Shown here piece after piece: positions 57,186 to 64,000 of a stretch of DNA of 64,000 bases; position 1 is the first letter of the stretch, and each line of letters opens with the position of its first letter. Both the position numbers and the translations under genes were made by a program. The stretch is taken from NCBI RefSeq assembly GCF_032884065.1, contig NC_088868.1, positions 7,025,129 to 7,089,128 of the forward strand, given 5' to 3'. Under the pieces are notes generated by a model. The model did no database searches, was not told the DNA's origin, and worked only from the letters and a program-made list of their open reading frames with translations. This DNA comes from Artemia franciscana (Eukaryota > Arthropoda > Branchiopoda > Anostraca > Artemiidae).

Positions 57186-58940
57186 ATTGGGGTCTAAATC
57201 GATCCAGGGGTCTAAATCGATCCTGGGTCTAATCGATCCAGGATTGCGTCGAGGGACTGCTTTGAATTTAATGCCTGATGGAATCGGAAGTAAGTAAAGC
57301 CGCGCCCAAGGCAGGGGCAGTCAAAACCCACCTTGGCCCGCCTCTGTTTCTAATTAAGGTTGTTACTTTAGCAGAATCTGTAATTGCCCCCCCCCCTAAG
57401 GATAAAAGATTCAATTAATGTTCTATAGCCAATTTTTCTCTCTCCCTACCTGTCTCTTCCCCCTATCTCTTTTTCTCTCCCTTCTTTCCCTCCTTCTCCT
57501 CTCTCTCCACGTTTTGACGGTTTCGTAAGAAAAATATAGAAAGTAGAATAGCAAGAAAATTTACTTAATTCAAGATCGTTCCATGGCCCTTGGAATATAA
57601 TTAAGCTTGGCGAGGAGGGGGAGGGGAGAGAACCGGTGGGCCATGCTGGAAGAACTTCCAAGCCAATATGTGTTTATAATGCGGAAATTTCTGTTGTAAC
57701 TTAGTAGTTATTACATAAATATAAAACCCTTTTTGATTTTAAACGGCTTAATTCTATATTTACCAGTGAAAATAAGCTTTAATAATAATGTAACGAGATT
57801 TATGCATTTTTTTTTCAAAGGTTAATTTGAACAATCACTTGAAACAAAGAAGGTTTTGACCTTATTTATCTACCAATTACCTAGGAGCAAATCTAAATGT
57901 CCAAATCCATGCAGTTATCCTTAATAAATCAATAATAACCATTAATTATCATTAATATTAATCTGAAAAAAAGCAATCACAATCACTAAAAACAAAACAC
58001 ATGTGGAAGCTGTTGCAACATTGTTTATACATCTAACTTAAAAATAGTGTTGTATTAACTGCCAATCGCCTGGAGCAAAATTTTTCATGAAAACCAACCA
58101 TTAATTATCATTGATATATCATTAATAATATTATCATTAATAATCGCTGAAAATTATAAGCAAAGCACCTTAAATCTAATGAAATATTCTCAAGTGGTTA
58201 TTAGGGCTCCTCGGGGGAATGCCCCCCCTCCTAAAAAAGTTTTGACGCATTACATTCCTTAAGCGGCAAGGTGGAGTGTCTTTAAAATTCCTTTTAGGAT
58301 CCTTGAAAATAATAATTTTTTCTTACATCTAAAATTTTTGGATATAAAAATGGGTTACAACATTTGTTTCAAACTTACTATGTCATTATAAATCCATTTT
58401 GTAAAAGTTCTATAGTTCACAAACATTGATTTGTCAAGATTAAGTTGAATAAAAAATTCAAAACAAATCCGCCATGTTTTCTTCTTATTCTGTTTTCTTA
58501 TTATTTCTTATGTTTTCTTATTATTCTTATTCTGTTAAAACTGCCTCTTAAAAACTGCCGTTTCATCTATATGTCGAAAAATATCAAAGCCGATAGAAAA
58601 AACATGGCGGATGGAAAATAGAGGAAATGTTTCGAATTTTTATCAAACTTAATTGTGACAATTCAATGCTTGCGGATTATATAACTTTTTCTTTTTGTCA
58701 CAATTCTTTAAGAAAGACTGCTTAAACACAAGGTATGTTGAATTTTAATAAGAAGTATTTTTAAAGAACCTTCACAATTTAGCGTAAAGGCTGTGGGTTG
58801 AGGAAGGGGCAGCCTCCCTCCTATATACGAATCATTTCTGTTCGATTTGGTCCAGTTTTCCAAAATTAACCAAGTCAAAAGTCGCCGGCTTTTATGGAAG
58901 AAGCTGAAGGTGTTTAATTGCAACTATCTGTAACAGTGAT
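57186..58940. other. Intergenic, no gene seen
   Basis: Contains repeated 'TAAATCGATCC' near 57190-57240 and pyrimidine-rich sequence near 57430-57510. No coding family recognised. Confidence 0.5.
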
Positions 58941-59045
58941 TTTGATCTGCGTGGCTGGTAAAGCTGTTTGGCCATCTGTGATTGTTAAATTCATTGACGG
59001 TCTGGAATTGCGGAAGAAAAATATAGGATTTACTCAATCAAGTGT
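58941..59045. repeat. Partial duplicate of 60880-60980
   Basis: 'TGGCTGGTAAAGCTG-TTGGCC' through 'GGAAGAAAAATATAGGA-TTA' is shared in direct orientation. The two copies flank the large minisatellite, and this one duplicates the intron side of the ankyrin exon. Confidence 0.85.
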
Positions 59046-59129
59046 CAATTTAAAGTGAAGCTCTGAATAGATTGGGGCGATGAAGGAGGGTGCGAATTGT
59101 GTTGGCTTCAGGTGACCCTGTGTTGTAAT

Positions 59130-60515
59130 TAATTGTAGCAATATTTGTTGTAGCTTTTAGTAGCTGTAGTAGCAACATTTGCTACTGTTGTATGTTGTTA
59201 TTTGCTACTGTTGTTAATATTTGCTGTTGTAGCTGTTAGTAGTAATATTTGCTGTTGTAGCTGTTAGTAGCAATATTTGCTACTGTTGTATGTTGTTATT
59301 TGCTACTGTTGTTAACATTTGCAATATTTGCTGTTGCAGCTGTTAGTAGCAATATTTGCTGTTGTAGCTGTTAGCAATATTTGCTGTTGCAGCTGTTAGT
59401 AGCAATATTTGCTGTTGTAGCTGTTAGTAGCAATATTTGCTGTTGTAGCTGTTAGTAGCAATATTTGCTACTGTTGTATGTTGTTATTTGCTACTGTTGT
59501 TAACATTTGCAATATTTGCTGTTGTAGCTGTTAGTAGCAATATTTGCTGTTGTAGCTGTTAGTAGCAATATTTGCTACTGTTGTAGCTGTTAGTAGCAAT
59601 ATTTGCTGTTGTAGCTGTTAGTAGCAATATTTGCTGCTGTTGTATGTTGTTATTTGCTACTGTTGTTAACATTTGCAATATTTGCTGTTGTAGCTGTTAG
59701 TAGCAATATTTGCTGTTGTAGCTGTTAGTAGCAATATTTGCTGTTGCAGCTGTTAGTAGCAATATTTGCTGTTGTAGCTGTTAGTAGCAATATTTGCTGT
59801 TGTAGCTGTTAATAGCAATATTTGCTACTGTTGTATGTTGTTATTTGCTACTGTTGTTAATATTTGCTGTTGTAGCTGTTAGTAGCAATATTTGCTGTTG
59901 TAGCTGTTAGTAGCAATATTTGCTACTGTTGTATGTTGTTATTTGCTACTGTTGTTAACATTTGCAATGTTTGCTGTTGTAGCTGTTAGTAGCAATATTT
60001 GCTGTTGTAGCTGTTAGTAGCAATATTTGCTACTGCTGTATGTTGTTATTTGCTACTGTTGTTAACATTTTCAATATTTGCTGTTTTAGCTGTTAGTAGC
60101 AATATTTGCTACTGTTATGTTGTTATTTGCTACTGTTGTTAACATTTTCAATGTTTGCTGTTGTAGCTGTTAGTAGCAATATTTGCTGTTGTAGCTGTTA
60201 GTAGCAATATTTGCTACTGTTGTATGTTGTTATCTGCTACTGTTGTTAACATTTGCAATATTTGCTGGTGTAGCTGTTAGTAGCAATATTTGCTGTTGTA
60301 GCTGTTAGTAGCAATATTTGCTACTGTTGTATGTTGTTATCTGCTACTGTTGTTAACATTTGCAATATTTGCTGGTGTAGCTGTTAGTTGCAATATTTGC
60401 TGTTGTAGCTGTTAGTAGCAATATTTGCTACTGTTGTATGTTGTTATTTGCTACTGTTGTTAACATTTGCAATATTTGCTGTTGTAGCTGTTAGTAGCAA
60501 TATTTGCTGTAGCTT
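59130..60515. repeat. 1.4-kb minisatellite of a 28-bp unit
   Basis: The basic unit AGTAGCAATATTTGCTGTTG+TAGCTGTT alternates with a longer form containing 'TATGTTGTTATTTGCTACTG'. Dozens of copies with little divergence. Confidence 0.95.
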
Positions 60516-60972
60516 TGATATCAATTTTTCGTTTTAGCATCTTTGATGTGAGAAAAAAGACTTCGTTGTAAAAACAAATGGCCTATAAACAGTAAAACAC
60601 CTTAAACATTTGTTTTGTTTAAAATTTACTTCATCTAACGTAACGCCTTTTGTTTTACTGCAACCAAAAACTTTGTTTGAATCTTATATGTTTCTTATTG
60701 CCCTGCATGGAAAGTCGTATAAATCTTTACAGGGAAAAGCTTACCAGATTTCTCCAAGAAGCGATGAGGATGTCTACATTTTTTTCAGATGGTTGTCACT
60801 TTTTTTCTGATTCTTATATTAGTTTGAGACAGGTAACGGCTGATCTGCCCATTCCCTTTGCAGTTTTTCTTTTGCTGCTAAATTGTTTACTGGCTGGTAA
60901 AGCTGCTTGGCCATCTGTGATTGTTAAATTCATTGACGGACTGGAATTGCGGAAGAAAAATATAGGACTTAC

Positions 60973-61170
60973 TCAATTTCAGAAGATGTTCAACCATATT
61001 AAAATGGTGGCCAATCGCAGCGTAATGTAAAGGCGTAGCATTGTTATGGCCAATAGCGTCTATTTCGGTGCCATGCCAGATAAATAACTGACATATATCA
61101 AGGCTGTCATGGTAAACAGTATAGTGACTACCATATCTGTCAAAGCAATTAGGCTCCGTTCTGAGAACTT
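60973..61170 (-). CDS. Ankyrin-repeat exon (partial gene or fragment)
   Basis: On minus the frame reads LRTEPNCFDRYGSHYTVYHD, then SLDICQLFIWHGTEIDAIGH, then NNATPLHYAAIGHHFNMVEH and LLKL. The second part is one clear ankyrin repeat (TPLHYAA, GH, ve.LLk) and the first part a second, weaker one. It ends at a good donor, TTGA|GTAAGT. The 5' limit is unclear. Continuation could lie within 60600-60960 (GQAALPASKQF... after an internal CAG acceptor) but is not convincing. It may be one exon of a host gene transcribed toward eIF6, or a fragment. Confidence 0.6.
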
Positions 61171-61189
61171 TCCGTAATTTTTTGGGGGA

Positions 61190-61310
61190 GCGTCATCCCC
61201 AAAGACATAGTTATTGGAACTTTCAACTATGCTGAACAAAATAGATATCTTAAAAGTCTAACCGGATGTCTTTGGGCAAAAAAAGGGACGTGGATGGTGG
61301 GCTGTTGCTC
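61190..61310. repeat. Fragment of the 8.2/43-46 kb dispersed repeat
   Basis: The inverse of 'GTCATCCCCAAAGACATAG' and 'AACTTTCAACTATGCTGAAC' matches 8530-8590. Confidence 0.65.
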
Positions 61311-61504
61311 TTCAACAACGTTTGACTCTTAGATGGGGCACTAGAACTTTCAATCGAATTAGTCTCCAAATTTTATATGACAACTTCCATGCGAAGTTCC
61401 TTGGGGGAAAAAGAATACGCAGAGCCAACTTCACTCTTTACTTTGTATACTTTTCACTTGCAATACTTTTTACTTTGCAATTTTTCACGGAGCCAAGGCA
61501 TCCT

Positions 61505-61790
61505 GCCCGCGTTCTTAGATTATTTTATTTCTTAATGATTCAGCCCTATATTCTCCATTGCTCTTCGGTGTGGGTTGGAACATTCCCACCTGTGATTGAC
61601 CATATATGGATTCTTCAGAAAAAAAAACGACTTGATTGCTGTACGGGAAAGGATCGCATAATTCAATGCATCAACTGTATATAGAGCTCCTAAGCTTTGG
61701 AACAAACTTAGTAAGGATACTTACTAAGGTACTGTTAACCAGTTTAAATCTGATTTACGTGTGGAGTTGCTCGGTAGGTATGCTTTCGAA
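61505..61790 (+). pseudogene. LINE pol C-terminal fragment
   Basis: VLRLFYFLMIQPYILHCSSV, then WVGTFPPVIDHIWILQKK, and in another frame KLWNKLSKDT and FKSDLRVELLGRY. This is the thumb-to-end order of Jockey/CR1/RTE-like RTs ('L...li.P.l.Y...vW......L..LQkk..R ... lWN.Lp...Fk..l...l'). Confidence 0.7.
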
Positions 61791-62359
61791 ACAGATTAAA
61801 TTTTCAGTGGGTTATTTTTCTATATTTTTAATGTGTTGTTTTGGGGCTTTATATTGTAGTGTTTCGTTGTTAGTTTTCATGTTGGTTTTAGTAAATGGTC
61901 TCATGCTCCAAGGTCTTTTCCTTTTTTTTATTTTAGCACATCCTCGCAAGCTCCGATTTTGTTGTTCTATTATATAAAAATGACTATTTTCATTAAAATT
62001 GTTCTACTACTACTACTCGATATTCAAAAGAAAAACTTTACCTGCCACTGGACTTCCAGATTTTACACCCTTTTATTCATGCAGAGGTCTACTGCCAATT
62101 TCCCCTTCTTTTTAAAATTTTTCCCTTCTCAAAGAAGGGAAAATTCATGCTAGATGTTTATTGCCAAGCTGCTTTGGGATTAAATAAAAGAATTTAATGT
62201 CTTAATTTAATTATTTTATTCCGCTCTGGCATATTTTCTCAGAAGTACTTTCACAGTCTCCGAAAACTCTCCGGCCTCCCCAAAAGAAGTTTGGGTTCTC
62301 CGAGAATTAACATTAATAAAAATAACAAGTTGTATTGTGCGTTAGCGCTCGTGAGAAAG

Positions 62360-62705
62360 CACCGTTTTTCCGAAATTAATAAAACAAGCTAGTGTACACG
62401 CTGTAAAAACGACCTTAAGTCCAAAACGGCGGTACTGATCTCCATTTCATGGCCCTTCAGCTAGGAAGCCTTATAAGGGTTGAAGGCCAGCCAATCTATG
62501 CTTTCACACACCCGTTCTGTTTAGCTTCCCCAGATTTTTCCAGGTAGCCATTTAAATCGACTCAGGCTGGGCTTACAGTCATGCCGTTGACCCCCTATTC
62601 CAAACCAAATAACCAGCAACACCAGGCCTCAAACCCCTGTCATTACGGGCACAGGATTTTAAGTCTAGCATTTTAATCACTCGGCTATAAATTGTCCTGT
62701 TGTAT
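62360..62705 (-). repeat. tRNA-derived SINE
   Basis: On minus it begins with a Ser/Leu-tRNA-like head: A box TAGCCGAGTGATTAAAATGC, anticodon region AGACTTAAAATCCTGTG, B-box-like GGGTTTGAGGCC. A ~230-bp body follows (TGGCTGGCCTTCAACCC, GAAATGGAGATCAGTACCGC). Pol III promoter boxes are slightly degenerate. Confidence 0.65.
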
Positions 62706-62734
62706 TTTAATGTTTATCAAAGAATGATTTAGCT

Positions 62735-62920
62735 AAAAATGATTTAATTGATTAAATTAAGTATACGATTTAATTAATTATGATTTGATTAATTAATCAA
62801 ATAATAACGGTGTAATTAATTAAAATGATATAATTGAATAAATCAATTATGACTTAATTAATTAATTTTGACTTGATTAATTAATAAAATAATAATGATT
62901 TAATTAAAAGTCTGTTTAAA
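62735..62920. repeat. TTAATTAA-rich low complexity
   Basis: Irregular TAATTAATTAATGA-type repeats. Confidence 0.8.
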
Positions 62921-63774
62921 TTCAAAATTCAGAGTTGGACAGCGAGATGGCTTGATTGCTACATGGCTTAATCAAGAACTGGCTATAGACATAAACTGGT
63001 TTTGACAAATATTCGAGGATTATATTTTAACGATATGTTTGACCACAGAAAGTAATTCGCAAAAAAATCCGCTCGATACCCCAAACTTAGGGAAAAATTC
63101 AAGCAAACTAATCAAATCTCCGTCAGAACCACCCCAGTGAATTAAATGTGCCGTGGACCCACAAGTTCCGCATTTCAACCCTCTGTAACAAAAAAAAAGA
63201 AAAATAAATTGCCACTTTTCTTTTTTTTTCTCTTTACAAGAAAACTAGATATACAATAACTAATTAACGAAATAATTAACAGTTTATTCAGTAAATATAT
63301 AATAGCCAAATAAATAATCAAACATTATCAGATGAACACTCGGATTTTTTTTTTTTCTCTTGCCCATTCCACTTCCACAAATCGAAAATAAAATAGTGTA
63401 CTTCTAAGATGTCGCATTCTGGCCCTGAAAAAAAAAACGATCTGGAAATAAAGCCATTTGAAATTTCGGGTAAACAACCGCGGTATATCACCCCTTCAGG
63501 GAGCCCTAAAGGATTAATTTTTATTGTGTTCTAAGGTTTCTTTTTTTTTTGCTCCTTTAGTGATTTTTCTCACGATGCTAGTGATCAAATTATTGACCTA
63601 GTGACAACTCTGGTTTTAATACATTTTAAGTACCGAAAAAGGTAACAAACAACTTTACTAATAATTAGGTTTTCACGTGCTGACAAAAAATAATTGAATT
63701 TCTCTAACAATTCAAAACGTTGCCGGAGACATTCATTGATGGATTTTAAACAGCAAATTAAAAAAAAAAATCAC
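62921..63774. other. Intergenic, no gene seen
   Basis: AT-rich, with several T homopolymers. No coding or RNA feature recognised. Confidence 0.5.
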
Positions 63775-63950
63775 AGAATAAAAATGAAATTCAAATTTGT
63801 TAACTATTTAATTTAACTAATTTAATAAATTATAAATATAATAAATAAATTACAATAAATAATAATATAAATATAATATAATAATATAAATAATAAATAA
63901 ATTATAATAAATATATAACGAATTAATAAATAATTTAATAAATAACAGCG
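63775..63950. repeat. AATAAATATAAT low complexity
   Basis: Simple A/T sequence near the right edge of the window. Confidence 0.85.
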
Positions 63951-64000
63951 AACAGCTATTGCGCTTTACAATTTTGTATTGTATTTTTATACCAGTTTTG

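Overview
This window looks like AT-rich nuclear DNA from an invertebrate, most likely an arthropod and perhaps a crustacean. The grounds are a conserved animal housekeeping gene with long introns, a PIF/Harbinger transposon with a MADF-BESS partner protein, an envelope-bearing Gypsy-type retroelement whose Env resembles insect errantivirus and baculovirus F proteins, Penelope-like and LINE remnants, and many AT microsatellites. The species cannot be named from the sequence alone.

The one host gene I can follow from start to stop is eIF6 (+ strand). Five coding exons lie at 11165-11271, 41850-42111, 49698-49874, 52872-53053 and 57056-57065. All phases agree and the product is 245 aa, the same length as human eIF6. 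Introns are about 30.6, 7.6, 3.0 and 4.0 kb. The first has a GC-AG donor. The last ends in a minisatellite that repeats an acceptor-like motif. A SCO1-like pseudogene sits head to head with eIF6 about 0.3 kb upstream. An ankyrin-repeat exon lies on the opposite strand downstream.

Layout: 81-7432 is a Harbinger element with a two-exon transposase (+) and a four-exon MADF-BESS protein (-). 7.4-11 kb holds dispersed repeats, a decayed LINE ORF1-like reading frame and the SCO1 copy. 11.3-16.5 kb is intron with LINE scraps. 16492-36505 is a 20-kb Gypsy-class LTR element inserted antisense in eIF6 intron 1, with paired 1,070-bp LTRs, a 4-bp target duplication and about 1% LTR divergence. 36.5-41.8 kb holds a LINE 3' end, two foldback elements and two initiator-tRNA-like copies. 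42.1-49.7 kb is a duplicated dispersed repeat, a G-rich tract and a broken ORF of the GCDTTS/cysteine-rich family. 50-57 kb contains minisatellites and a Penelope remnant. 57.2-64 kb contains a 1.4-kb minisatellite, an ankyrin exon, a LINE scrap and a tRNA-derived SINE.

The most notable find is in the LTR element. Between pol and env it carries three extra reading frames on its coding strand: a protein resembling a DEDDh exonuclease (27421-27963), a protein with a clear SOCS box (26171-27250), and an AKAP7-type 2H phosphoesterase with two HxT motifs (25122-25799). A compact 108-nt inverted-repeat structure like a four-way junction precedes them. By analogy with viral SOCS-box adaptors and viral 2H phosphodiesterases, this may be a host-defence-antagonism cassette in an invertebrate retroelement. 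The domain matches come from reading the sequence; the function is inference.
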